Below are positions 42,901 to 45,149 of a DNA stretch of 64,000 nt, piece by piece. A program made the position numbers and the translations under genes. The notes under the pieces are model-generated. The model made no database searches and had not been told where the DNA came from. It saw nothing but the letters and a program-made list of their open reading frames with translations. Where the stretch lies: assembly GCA_022606425.2 (NCBI GenBank), contig JAHDVF020000009.1, positions 744,001 to 808,000 of the forward strand. The letters are read 5' to 3'. The stretch comes from Lepidostoma basale. Its lineage: Eukaryota > Arthropoda > Insecta > Trichoptera > Lepidostomatidae. Each line of letters begins with the position of its first letter. The stretch's first letter is position 1.

Positions 42901-44764
42901 CATTAAATATATTTGAAATATCCAATAAGTATAAGCTAGAATATATACTCGTATTAAAATATCCATAGATAATACTAGAACTTTCAAATTCTACCAGTGT
43001 AACCATTCCCGTGTATTATTATTATTATTATTATGTTATTGAAAAAACTCCTTACATCATTACAGCGCGAGCCAAATCGATGTAAAGGGTGAAAAAAAAG
43101 AATATCAAAGGAAATATACTTAGAACCTTATGAAGAGGAAAAGACAGTTATTTGCTTGCTGCCTTTATCGTAAGGGTATTTACGAATTCGCCATAATTGC
43201 ATCCAAAGAGGTCTATCTCTTTTGCAACATCATTTAAAAGACGAATCGCTTTCAAAACAATATTGTAATATTGAATAGAAGAGTATTGGTAAATACGGTT
43301 GAATCGTAAATAATAATTAATATGAAAACTTACCTTCACCAACTGGGAGTTTATCCATTTCGCAAACGTTTTCTTTTGAACATCTTCCCTTTCATCTGGA
43401 AATAAAATTAAAAAAACAATATTAGCATAATGATAATAATAATTTAAATGACGTCAGAATCCAGTCATGGTACACATCTGCCGACATCAACAAATACAAA
43501 AATTGTACTTAAACTGTATATTTGTTAAAACCATTAATCACTATTACAACTGACCGGTTTTGATGCTTACGGTATATTGGTCAAGGTGATCAATAAAATA
43601 ATGTTAATCCAATGATCGTCGTGACTAAAATGCCTATAGTTTTGAAACCGGTAGATCATAAAAATCACAAATGATTTAAACAAAAAGATATATAAAGCTA
43701 AGTAACCATATGCATTTCCCCGACAGACTAATCACAGAGGATGTATTGATTGTTTCTTGAACAATGATGTAAAACTCCATATTAAATAATTAATACGAAT
43801 GAAAACGACAGTTTTCTAGAAGGGTTATTATATTTTATGGGAATGACATGTTTCGCCCGTCTTAGACACTATCAAATGCTAACATTTGATAATGCCTTAG
43901 AAGAGCGAAACATGTCATTCCCATAAAATATAATAAAACTTCTAGAAAACTGGTGTTTTCATTCGTATTAATTACAGAGGATGTATTTAGGATGGATGGC
44001 GATTCTCCCGATTTATAGCATGGCTGACCTGTATGTATGACATGTTTCGCCCTTCTAAGGCATAATCAAATGATTTTTGACAATGCCTTCAAAGGCACAC
44101 GTCATTCCATCTTAAATATAATAAAACTCCTAAAAGATAGACGTTTTCATTCATATTAATTATTTAATATGGAGTTTTACATCATTGTCCAGGAAACAAT
44201 AAATAATAATCGCCTCTTTGCGAGAATAACGTGACATTTAGAAAAAAGTGTTTTATTTATTCTATGATCAAATCCGCCGTGTTCGACTTTATTTTCTACA
44301 AAAACATGGTATTTTTAAAGTGAAAAACAGAGAATTTATGAGGGAAAGAGACAACACAACAGTGGTATACTGTGTTGTCACGTTGTCTGCGGGTATCTTG
44401 TTTAATTTTTCAATTTTTCGAGATAACACGTTATTCTCGCAAAGAGGCGAAGATGGTTTGTCTGTGTATCAACAAAAGTAAATAAATTAATAAAGAACTC
44501 ATTTCCAACAAAATTTTACTCACGACTTTATGTCTCTCATGTACAGATACAATGTATAAATTTATGCAAATAAACCACAAATACTATAATGCATTAAAAA
44601 TGTTAATAAATGGTAATGAAAATGTAATTGTCACATATAATTTAAGAAAAGCACGTGTATCCATAAAATCACTGCAGTGTGATTATAACGTGTGATGCAA
44701 TCATTGTTTAGATAAATTTACCTGTTGTCAGACAGTACTGCAGCGCGAATAGCAGGGTTATCAT
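813..44764 (-). CDS. Dys: Dystrophin, N-terminal three quarters (30 exons, continues beyond window)
   Basis: Dystrophin links cortical actin to the dystroglycan complex at the membrane. Chained exons, in transcript order: 44722-44764, 43334-43395, 39436-39528, 33331-33591, 32542-32740, 30663-30817, 29582-29758, 28457-28689, 26931-27115, 25349-25527, 24421-24657, 23098-23479, 22186-22938, 21950-22092, 21351-21738, 20644-20758, 20385-20529, 18072-18224, 16742-16903, 14585-14713, 13958-14134, 12034-12648, 4446-5960, 3567-4229, 2989-3492, 2752-2898, 2503-2678, 2272-2428, 2036-2196, 813-972. All junction phases agree; the total is 2,823 codons. CH1 and CH2 occupy about residues 17-245. The rod follows, with many W-containing spectrin helices, and is interrupted at about 1663-2388 by Ser/Pro/acidic sequence. 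CH-domain strings such as [27 protein letters not shown] and RLLDPEDV are dystrophin-like. The exact first exon is the weakest part. Confidence 0.9.
973..2035. other. Intron 29 with two fold-back repeats
   Basis: Inverted arms at about 1128-1190 and 1428-1490 (AATAAACTCAA...TGGAAAAA type, family 5). A second element at about 1560-1830 has an ATTTGTTTTTTAGAACC arm and its inverse at 1707-1727 (family 4). A hammerhead-like motif CTGACGA, hairpin, GAAGAC is on the minus strand at 1623-1650. Nothing else recognised. Confidence 0.6.
2036..2196 (-). CDS. Dys: Dystrophin exon 29: spectrin repeat third helix
   Basis: 161 bp. Encodes [20 protein letters not shown] and [17 protein letters not shown]. 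Ends with two bases of a codon completed by exon 30. Confidence 0.87.
2272..2428 (-). CDS. Dys: Dystrophin exon 28: spectrin repeat helix A
   Basis: 157 bp. Encodes (R)[18 protein letters not shown] and [20 protein letters not shown]. Acceptor TTTTAG, donor CAG/GTGTGT. The following intron is only 75 bp. Confidence 0.87.
2503..2678 (-). CDS. Dys: Dystrophin exon 27: spectrin repeat
   Basis: 176 bp. Encodes [20 protein letters not shown] and [18 protein letters not shown]. Ends with two bases of an Arg codon completed in exon 28. The open frames on both strands here are shadows of this exon. Confidence 0.86.
2752..2898 (-). CDS. Dys: Dystrophin exon 26
   Basis: 147 bp, phase 0 to 0. Encodes [20 protein letters not shown] to [13 protein letters not shown]. 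Acceptor TATTTTAG, donor GTT/GTAAGT. Last of nine consecutive phase 0 to 0 exons. Confidence 0.84.
2989..3492 (-). CDS. Dys: Dystrophin exon 25: spectrin repeats resume
   Basis: 504 bp, phase 0 to 0. Includes [34 protein letters not shown] and [17 protein letters not shown], typical repeat helices. Acceptor TTTTTAG, donor AAT/GTATGT. Confidence 0.87.
3567..4229 (-). CDS. Dys: Dystrophin exon 24: proline-rich linker
   Basis: 663 bp, phase 0 to 0 (residues about 2168-2388). Pro/Ser/Lys-rich with several PxxP motifs ([21 protein letters not shown]) that could bind SH3 or WW domains, and several SP sites ([11 protein letters not shown]). It ends in a folded-looking stretch, [20 protein letters not shown]. 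Confidence 0.83.
4446..5960 (-). CDS. Dys: Dystrophin exon 23: 505-residue disordered acidic/Ser exon
   Basis: 1,515 bp, phase 0 to 0 (residues about 1663-2167). No spectrin repeat is visible. Composition is Ser/Thr/Pro/Glu/Lys-rich, with acidic clusters such as [14 protein letters not shown] and [20 protein letters not shown] that would suit CK2-type phosphorylation. I place the start at the TTATATTTCCAG acceptor because the upstream frame is intronic and has no ATG. It could be a cassette or an isoform-specific exon. Confidence 0.82.
6588..6916. repeat. Large palindrome, family 1 (about 155-bp arms)
   Basis: Nearly perfect inverted repeat centred at about 6751 with a roughly 12-bp loop. 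Each arm carries GCCAG, loop, CTGGC, then GAAAC and a GTC (6644-6684 on the minus strand, 6819-6859 on the plus strand), resembling a hammerhead core. Half copies occur at 34905-35170 and near 56510. Confidence 0.85.
7712..7774. repeat. Short inverted repeat
   Basis: Arms CTTTACACTGAAGATTCTAC and its near inverse (ATGTAGAATCCTCATTTG) around a 17-bp AT-rich loop. Origin unknown. Confidence 0.6.
7795..8232. repeat. Fold-back element, family 7, with paired hammerhead-like motifs
   Basis: About 135-bp inverted arms (7795-7930, 8093-8232) separated by 160 bp. The plus-strand motif at 8124-8168 and the minus-strand motif at 7856-7899 each show (C/T)TG(A/G)TGA, a stem GTCAAC/GTTGA(C/T) with loop ATAG, GAAAC, an AG(C/T)T spacer and GTC. 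Confidence 0.85.
8406..8570 (+). pseudogene. Harbinger transposase N-terminal fragment
   Basis: Starts at ATG 8406: [20 protein letters not shown], then [20 protein letters not shown] and YSELRQYP. The WVHPI...G.F..LY.EL pattern is typical of HARBI1/ALP1-like transposases. Truncated before the DDE catalytic domain. Confidence 0.7.
8600..8777 (-). pseudogene. Harbinger-associated MADF-domain fragment
   Basis: ATG at 8777: [20 protein letters not shown], then [12 protein letters not shown], a MADF signature (LI..I..RPALY). [10 protein letters not shown] segment follows in another frame near 8650, so there is a frameshift. MADF/Myb-like partners help Harbinger transposase bind DNA. Confidence 0.6.
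9310..9520. repeat. Fold-back repeat, family 4, second copy
   Basis: Shares ACCACAAATT(C)A.TGCTTCATACG and the TTTGTTTTTTTAGAAC arm with 1560-1830. CTGATGA, AGCTCCGG hairpin, GAGC and AAAAC lie at 9396-9422 on the plus strand. Confidence 0.7.
10440..10700. repeat. Fold-back element, family 3
   Basis: Inverted arms including GAAACGCACTT(T/C)GTA and GACATGTTTTGGTCCTTCTG, with the inverse GACCGAAACATGTC on the right. The centre is near 10595. Confidence 0.75.
11215..11283 (+). mobile_element. tRNA-like SINE fragment
   Basis: Contains a B-box match (GGTTCAAGCC) preceded by AGAACGCTTGGCTCCCGAT, a degenerate tRNA-like 5' half. No acceptor stem or intact A box, so not a tRNA gene. Confidence 0.45.
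12034..12648 (-). CDS. Dys: Dystrophin exon 22: spectrin repeats
   Basis: 615 bp, phase 0 to 0 (residues about 1458-1662). Contains two repeats, marked by [14 protein letters not shown] and [19 protein letters not shown]. Acceptor TTTTCACCAG, donor GAG/GTTAGT. The last spectrin-like exon before the disordered block. Confidence 0.87.
13638..13818 (-). mobile_element. tRNA-derived SINE, copy 1
   Basis: On the minus strand: A box GGCAGAGTGGTAAG, B box GGTTCGATTCCCGG, then the tRNA-unrelated body ACACTGTCTTTGGTCTGGTG. It ends in a GATTCTCGTGGCAAGTGATAGG-type region (inverse sense). One of six copies in the window. Confidence 0.8.
13958..14134 (-). CDS. Dys: Dystrophin exon 21: spectrin repeat with Gly run
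   Basis: 177 bp, phase 0 to 0. Contains a Gly run ([16 protein letters not shown]) and [22 protein letters not shown]-rich. Acceptor GGTTTCCAG, donor CTG/GTTAGT. Confidence 0.83.
14165..14225 (-). mobile_element. SINE 3' tail fragment
   Basis: TATACAACAGGTT and GAACCCAATTAC match, in inverse, the 3' end that follows the SINE copies at 30.4 kb and 49.6 kb. Confidence 0.6.
14337..14490 (-). mobile_element. LINE family A fragment
   Basis: Matches the region coding for [20 protein letters not shown] in better copies. Degenerate, no open frame. Confidence 0.65.
14585..14713 (-). CDS. Dys: Dystrophin exon 20: spectrin repeat helix
   Basis: 129 bp, phase 0 to 0, too short for an ORF scan. Encodes [20 protein letters not shown] and [20 protein letters not shown]. 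Acceptor TTTTATTTAG, donor CAG/GTATAA. Confidence 0.83.
14825..15585 (+). mobile_element. hAT transposon deletion derivative (Buster-like)
   Basis: 761 bp with short TIRs (CAGTATTTCCC... and CAGTGGTTTTTCC... read inward). It is flanked by an 8-bp duplication with one mismatch (ATCTACTG 14817-14824, GTCTACTG 15586-15593), the hAT target size. The interior keeps a transposase C-terminal fragment. Confidence 0.75.
14958..15083 (+). pseudogene. hAT transposase C-terminal remnant
   Basis: Translates to [19 protein letters not shown] followed by degraded sequence; the (L)CE.GFS.M..LKTK.R pattern is the conserved hAT dimerisation region of ZBED5/FAM200-type proteins. Too short and broken to function. 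Confidence 0.7.
15990..16145 (-). mobile_element. tRNA-derived SINE, copy 2
   Basis: Same body as copy 1 (CACTGTCTTTGGTCTGGTG in inverse) but the B box has decayed (GTCTATTCTACTCCCGG). Older copy. Confidence 0.7.
16190..16410. repeat. Fold-back element, family 2, copy 1
   Basis: Inverted arms TTTTATTATATT...GGGAGT and ACTCCCATAAAATATAATAAA around ATTTGATAAT...CGAAACACGTT. Ends with GGAGTTTTACATTGCTCAAG, as in the other copies. Confidence 0.8.
16742..16903 (-). CDS. Dys: Dystrophin exon 19: spectrin repeat
   Basis: 162 bp, phase 0 to 0. Encodes [20 protein letters not shown] and [17 protein letters not shown]. Acceptor GACTAACAG, donor CAG/GTTTGG. Confidence 0.85.
17550..17725 (-). mobile_element. 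LINE family A fragment
   Basis: Same part of the LINE as the 14.34-kb copy, extending into the [17 protein letters not shown] region (CCATGTGTCCAAACCATC in inverse). No intact frame. Confidence 0.65.
18072..18224 (-). CDS. Dys: Dystrophin exon 18: spectrin repeat
   Basis: 153 bp, phase 0 to 0. Encodes [20 protein letters not shown] and [14 protein letters not shown]. Acceptor TGTACATAG, donor CAG/GTCATT (weak after GT). Confidence 0.85.
18715..19290 (-). mobile_element. LINE family B 3' portion
   Basis: Runs in inverse from a TTTG-type tail (CAAACAAACCAAC) through the 3' terminal block and the [20 protein letters not shown] and GHMER-coding regions. It continues to a region matching family A near 58.97 kb ([11 protein letters not shown]). 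Frame broken. Confidence 0.75.
19597..19799. mobile_element. piggyBac-type MITE, copy 1
   Basis: Inverted ends TCCTCATTATGTAGATGGCT and (inverse) CCCCTGTATAGTGCGGCTGG, with TTAA at the right edge (left edge decayed to TTTA). Shares ends with the copy at 40052-40283. Confidence 0.55.
19921..20168. repeat. Large palindrome with about 113-bp arms
   Basis: Arms 19921-20033 and 20056-20168 with few mismatches; the inner boundary is GCCTTGCGAGGGCATTTT and its inverse. The motif GGCGAAACAAATTTG appears in both orientations. Confidence 0.85.
20385..20529 (-). CDS. Dys: Dystrophin exon 17: spectrin repeat helix A
   Basis: 145 bp. Encodes [20 protein letters not shown] then [17 protein letters not shown], a classic A helix with two Trp. 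Acceptor GTTGTAG, donor TAT/GTAAAT. Ends phase 0 and begins a run of phase-0 exons. Confidence 0.87.
20644..20758 (-). CDS. Dys: Dystrophin exon 16: spectrin repeat third helix
   Basis: 115 bp, too short for an ORF scan. Encodes [20 protein letters not shown], then [17 protein letters not shown]. Acceptor CATTTCAG, donor AA/GTGAGT. It was found by requiring both junction phases to match exons 15 and 17. Confidence 0.85.
20796..20849. repeat. Perfect hairpin between exons 15 and 16
   Basis: AATATTTTTTT...GTGAATGTATAC and its inverse GTATACATTCAC...AAAAATATT around an 8-bp loop, 40 bp on the acceptor side of exon 16. Confidence 0.8.
21351..21738 (-). CDS. Dys: Dystrophin exon 15: spectrin repeats
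   Basis: 388 bp. Starts [18 protein letters not shown] and includes [20 protein letters not shown] and [20 protein letters not shown], the end of one repeat and the start of the next. Ends LNETG with the Gly split into exon 16. Confidence 0.87.
21950..22092 (-). CDS. Dys: Dystrophin exon 14: spectrin repeat
   Basis: 143 bp. Encodes [20 protein letters not shown] and [14 protein letters not shown]. The Gly codon is split with exon 13; donor AAC/GTAAGA. The open frame continues into the intron but diverges from any repeat pattern. Confidence 0.85.
22186..22938 (-). CDS. Dys: Dystrophin exon 13: long spectrin-repeat exon
   Basis: 753 bp, the longest exon that is purely spectrin-like (residues about 736-986). 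It holds two to three repeat units, with W-containing helices [24 protein letters not shown] and [13 protein letters not shown]. Lys/Glu-rich and AT-biased, unlike exons 7-11. Confidence 0.88.
23098..23479 (-). CDS. Dys: Dystrophin exon 12: polar linker and coiled coil
   Basis: 382 bp, AT-rich. Starts [20 protein letters not shown], then a Thr/Ser/Lys-rich linker with a basic KKPR patch. It ends in a Lys/Glu-rich helix with regular heptads ([19 protein letters not shown]). The linker may be a hinge between rod blocks. Confidence 0.85.
24421..24657 (-). CDS. Dys: Dystrophin exon 11: spectrin repeat
   Basis: 237 bp, phase 0 to 0. Encodes [20 protein letters not shown] through [20 protein letters not shown]. 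The leading ATG sits directly at the acceptor (TTGTTTTAG/ATG), so it is an internal Met in the chain and not evidence for a separate start. Confidence 0.87.
24985..25290 (+). mobile_element. LINE family F 3' fragment
   Basis: Encodes [20 protein letters not shown], then [20 protein letters not shown]. This is the conserved C-terminal end seen in many arthropod non-LTR elements. Matches 42.43 kb and 51.72 kb. Confidence 0.75.
25349..25527 (-). CDS. Dys: Dystrophin exon 10: spectrin repeat
   Basis: 179 bp. Encodes [20 protein letters not shown], then [14 protein letters not shown], the end of one repeat and start of the next. Acceptor ATTTTCCAG, donor CAG/GTAATT; the split Gly codon matches exon 9. 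Confidence 0.87.
26220..26512 (-). repeat. Unclassified dispersed repeat H, copy 1
   Basis: The inverse of this stretch matches 43060-43330 over about 230 bp. Landmarks are ACAGCGCGAGCCAAAT, TCAAAGGAAATATAC, TTTATCGTAAGG and GAGGTCTATCTC. No family recognised. Confidence 0.7.
26650..26755 (+). mobile_element. LINE C-terminal end fragment
   Basis: Encodes [20 protein letters not shown] followed by a stop and TTTAAGTAAGTAA. The AQDR..WR..G.AYV pattern is a common non-LTR 3' end. Confidence 0.65.
26931..27115 (-). CDS. Dys: Dystrophin exon 9: spectrin repeat
   Basis: 185 bp. Starts (R)[16 protein letters not shown], helix A of a repeat, and runs through [18 protein letters not shown] to an acidic end (DDDQQDN). 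The acceptor TTATCTCCAG lies about 15 bp from a truncated SINE tail on the intron side. Confidence 0.87.
27128..27200 (+). mobile_element. SINE 3' end fragment next to exon 9
   Basis: TCATGAGAATCAATATAATAG and GTATACAGTAATTGGGTTCA match the SINE 3' end. Lies just outside the exon 9 acceptor. Confidence 0.65.
28457..28689 (-). CDS. Dys: Dystrophin exon 8: spectrin repeat
   Basis: 233 bp. Encodes [20 protein letters not shown] and a helix with [16 protein letters not shown], the typical W-containing third helix of a spectrin repeat. Very GC-rich. Ends with two bases of an Arg codon completed in exon 9. Confidence 0.88.
28725..28972 (+). mobile_element. LINE family C 3' end
   Basis: Encodes remnants like the GRPPKRW...GWLD end and terminates in GGTCATACGACCTAAACTA followed by an (AAG)n tract. 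Same family as the inverse copy at 62962-63245. Confidence 0.7.
29055..29420 (+). mobile_element. LINE 3' relic, unclassified
   Basis: One frame reads [20 protein letters not shown], then [14 protein letters not shown], the degenerate C-terminal end of a non-LTR element, followed by AGGAGAAGAAG. Confidence 0.55.
29582..29758 (-). CDS. Dys: Dystrophin exon 7: first spectrin repeat begins
   Basis: 177 bp, phase 0 to 0. Pro/Ser/Arg start, then helix A of the first rod repeat ([19 protein letters not shown]). GC-rich codon use compared with exons 12-15. Acceptor TTTTCCAG, donor GAG/GTAAAC. Confidence 0.88.
29920..30020 (+). repeat. Repeat with hammerhead-like motif (family e)
   Basis: CTGAAGA at 29958-29964, GGGTCG...AGCCT, then GAAAC at 29981 and ATGTT. 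Similar to the element at 50.68 kb. Confidence 0.6.
30226..30440 (+). mobile_element. tRNA-derived SINE, copy 3
   Basis: A box GTGGCAGAGTGGTAAGG, B box GGTTCGATTCCCAG, body GTCTTTGGTCTGGTGTAG, and the full 3' end through GTATACAGTAATTGGATTCA. Confidence 0.85.
30663..30817 (-). CDS. Dys: Dystrophin exon 6: end of CH2 and hinge
   Basis: 155 bp. Completes LLDPEDVNT, then [20 protein letters not shown], the last CH2 helix. It is followed by a polar Gly/Ser/Asp hinge ending in GSPTNLE. Two bases complete the split Asp codon from exon 5; ends in phase 0. Confidence 0.93.
30905..31385 (-). mobile_element. LINE family A 3' portion
   Basis: Inverse copy from the CTAACTAACC tail to the [26 protein letters not shown] region, with [18 protein letters not shown] preserved. 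Several frame breaks and a deletion around 31050. Confidence 0.8.
31743..31920 (+). mobile_element. tRNA-derived SINE, copy 4
   Basis: Degenerate A box (GTGGCAAAGTGGTAAC) and B box (TGTTCGATTCCTGACG), with the shared body and GGCGATAAATTAGCTACCTATCAC end. Confidence 0.75.
32250..32526 (+). mobile_element. LINE family A 3' portion beside exon 5
   Basis: Covers the [18 protein letters not shown] and CMNVEEARE coding blocks (frames broken) to a decayed tail GATTGTTAGTTT. Ends about 13 bp before the exon 5 donor. Confidence 0.75.
32542..32740 (-). CDS. Dys: Dystrophin exon 5: CH2
   Basis: 199 bp. Encodes [20 protein letters not shown] through [20 protein letters not shown], the core of the second CH domain (residues about 154-219). 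The donor GAAG/GTAATT lies only about 13 bp from the 3' end of a LINE fragment in the intron. Confidence 0.95.
33331..33591 (-). CDS. Dys: Dystrophin exon 4: end of CH1 and linker
   Basis: 261 bp, phase 0 to 0. Starts [15 protein letters not shown] and includes [27 protein letters not shown] and [19 protein letters not shown], closely matching the dystrophin CH1 C-terminal half and the CH1-CH2 linker. Residues about 67-153. Confidence 0.95.
33660..39420. repeat. Complex tandem array filling the CH1 intron
   Basis: About 14 diverged copies of a roughly 200-300-bp unit. Landmarks: CACCGTGTCAGGTCCGGACT (or CACTATGTCGTGTCCGGACT), AAACCCAAAAGACGCCATGC, AAAATAATGGATTTATTCCC, TTAGTTGCGCAACAATTAAG, TTTCACACTTAACTATAAA. 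Two unit types alternate. A further fold-back-derived block (AAGGTTCAACACCATCATC to CCGTCGAAATATGTG) recurs near 35297, 36273, 36940, 37882 and 38727. It occupies nearly all of the 5,844-bp intron. Confidence 0.85.
34905..35170 (+). repeat. Half copy of the family 1 palindrome inside the array
   Basis: Matches the right arm of 6588-6916, including ATCATGTTT.CCACC and CCAGTCTGTCGATGCCAGCG. Ends AACTTCCATCAAGAGATTTC, which also flanks the 6.6-kb element in inverse. Confidence 0.8.
39436..39528 (-). CDS. Dys: Dystrophin exon 3: CH1
   Basis: 93 bp, phase 0 to 0. Contains the CH signature [19 protein letters not shown] followed by TAQQY. Acceptor TTTTCCAG, donor TAT/GTGAGT. Separated from exon 4 by the repeat-array intron. 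Confidence 0.92.
39688..39960 (-). mobile_element. Old LINE family A/B relic
   Basis: Begins TAACTAACTAACGAACCATC and shares AACCTTAGAGACCATTTTT-type sequence. Contains a 27-bp tandem duplication (AATTCCGACTTCATATCC twice near 39760-39812). Confidence 0.55.
40052..40283. mobile_element. piggyBac-type MITE, copy 2
   Basis: 232 bp flanked by TTAA on both sides (40048-40051, 40284-40287). The inverted ends are TCCTTTACTGCGG and, read inward from the right, TCCCTATTGTGC; both arms share ATTTGCAG. Confidence 0.7.
40292..40590 (+). mobile_element. Old LINE family A/B 3' relic
   Basis: AGATGGTTTGGACATATGGA, then AGTCGGAAAAATCGACGAG and the terminal GGCGGTCCATCCTCTCTGCC, ending GGTTAGGTTAGG. A related relic follows at 40600-40830. 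Confidence 0.6.
40953..41475 (-). mobile_element. LINE family B 3' portion
   Basis: Largely open inverse copy. It encodes [20 protein letters not shown], then [20 protein letters not shown] and [13 protein letters not shown], ending GETA and stop. The 5' part is frameshifted. Confidence 0.8.
41905..42012 (+). mobile_element. tRNA-derived SINE, copy 5 (truncated)
   Basis: A box GTGGCAGAATGGCAAAAG, B box GGTTCGATTCCCGG, body to GAATTCACGTGACC, where it joins directly to a LINE family D fragment. Confidence 0.8.
42015..42205 (+). mobile_element. LINE family D 3' end
   Basis: Encodes [20 protein letters not shown] remnants and [20 protein letters not shown] to a stop, followed by (GAA)n. Related ends are at 60.1-60.2 kb and 62.75-62.85 kb. 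Confidence 0.7.
42400..42800 (+). mobile_element. LINE family F 3' portion
   Basis: CTGCGACAGCGCCGACATCA to TCGGATTTGGACATTTTCAG, then a 3' UTR through ATGTCTCATTTGTGTATTAT. It gives the uninterrupted version of the copy split at 51.98-52.49 kb. Confidence 0.75.
43060..43330 (+). repeat. Unclassified dispersed repeat H, copy 2
   Basis: Matches the inverse of 26220-26512. It reaches to within a few bases of the exon 2 donor at 43334. Confidence 0.65.
43334..43395 (-). CDS. Dys: Dystrophin exon 2: start of CH1
   Basis: 62 bp, acceptor TTTATTTCCAG, donor AAG/GTAAGT. Encodes [20 protein letters not shown], the first helix of the CH1 actin-binding domain and one of the most conserved stretches of dystrophin. 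Starts with two bases completing an Asp codon and ends in phase 0. Confidence 0.9.
43490..43700. repeat. Fold-back remnant with ACCGGT motifs
   Basis: ACTGACCGGTTTTGATGCTT on the left and TTTTGAAACCGGTAGATCAT on the right form loose inverted arms. GAAAC followed by CGGTA again recalls the family 1 motif. Confidence 0.5.
43725..43985. repeat. Fold-back element, family 2, copy 2
   Basis: Arms GAATGACATGTTTCGCCC and GCGAAACATGTCATTC, outer arms TTTTCTAGAAG and CTTCTAGAAAAC. TTGATAA, GCC hairpin, GAAAC, AT and GTC lie at 43886-43916. Confidence 0.85.
43990..44210. repeat. Fold-back element, family 2, copy 3
   Basis: Degenerate copy directly next to copy 2, sharing CATGTTTCGCCCTTCTAAGG and the end GGAGTTTTACATCATTGTCC. 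Confidence 0.75.
44211..44449. mobile_element. MITE-like element with perfect 23-bp inverted ends
   Basis: CGCCTCTTTGCGAGAATAAC plus GTG at 44211-44233 is exactly inverted at 44427-44449. No clear target duplication. It begins where family 2 copy 3 ends and lies about 270 bp from candidate exon 1. Confidence 0.75.
44722..44764 (-). CDS. Dys: Dystrophin candidate first coding exon (exon 1)
   Basis: The ATG at 44764 opens a 14-codon hydrophobic N-terminus (starting [11 protein letters not shown]) ending with a one-base overhang before a good GTAAAT donor. The phase fits exon 2, giving D-E-R-E-D-V, the same junction used by vertebrate dystrophin first exons. An in-frame stop lies just upstream. 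A second upstream ATG (44780) in another frame reads 20 codons and terminates at a TGA formed across the exon 1/2 junction, which would act as an overlapping uORF. Another first exon further upstream remains possible. Confidence 0.4.
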
Positions 44765-44798
44765 TGACTTTGTTTACCATACGGAATGGTAAAAATAC

Positions 44799-44832
44799 AA
44801 TCCAGATCTCACGAAATGTTCCCACAAACTGA
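44799..44832 (-). promoter_or_regulatory. Candidate Inr plus DPE core promoter of dystrophin
   Basis: On the minus strand ATCAGTTTGTG fits the arthropod initiator TCAGT, with the +1 A at 44830. At exactly +28 to +32 (44803-44799) the bases GGATT match four of five positions of the downstream promoter element. The implied 5' leader to the ATG at 44764 is 66 nt. An AT-rich TATA-like stretch lies about 45 bp upstream, too far to be a normal TATA box. Initiator matches are common by chance; the correct DPE spacing is the main support. Confidence 0.35.
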
Positions 44833-45149
44833 TCTCGTCCATACATCGCAGTATCTCCGCTCAAGACAAAATATATTCTAAACGGTAATAAAAGCTATAC
44901 GGATAGTGAACACGGCGCTAGTCGCCCATAGATGAAATCAAATTGCGTTGAAAAAAATTTTTTTTTAAATTTAATTCATGTTTTTGCCATCTTTGTTTTT
45001 CATTACAAGGGTGGCAAGTACTAAATTTAAAAAAAATCACAAATGAGTTTTTGATCCCAATTGGTGGTAAACATAAATGTCAATAACTATGCAAAGGGAT
45101 TGAATGATATAGTGTACTTCTAACTTCGCCCAAAAGATGCCACCCGTAC

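Noticed and set aside
813..44764. Nesprin/MSP-300, short stop or spectrin instead of dystrophin
   Set aside because: The CH linker and CH2 ([45 protein letters not shown]) fit dystrophin/utrophin. Nesprin CH domains have a long Ser-rich linker and different CH2 core residues.
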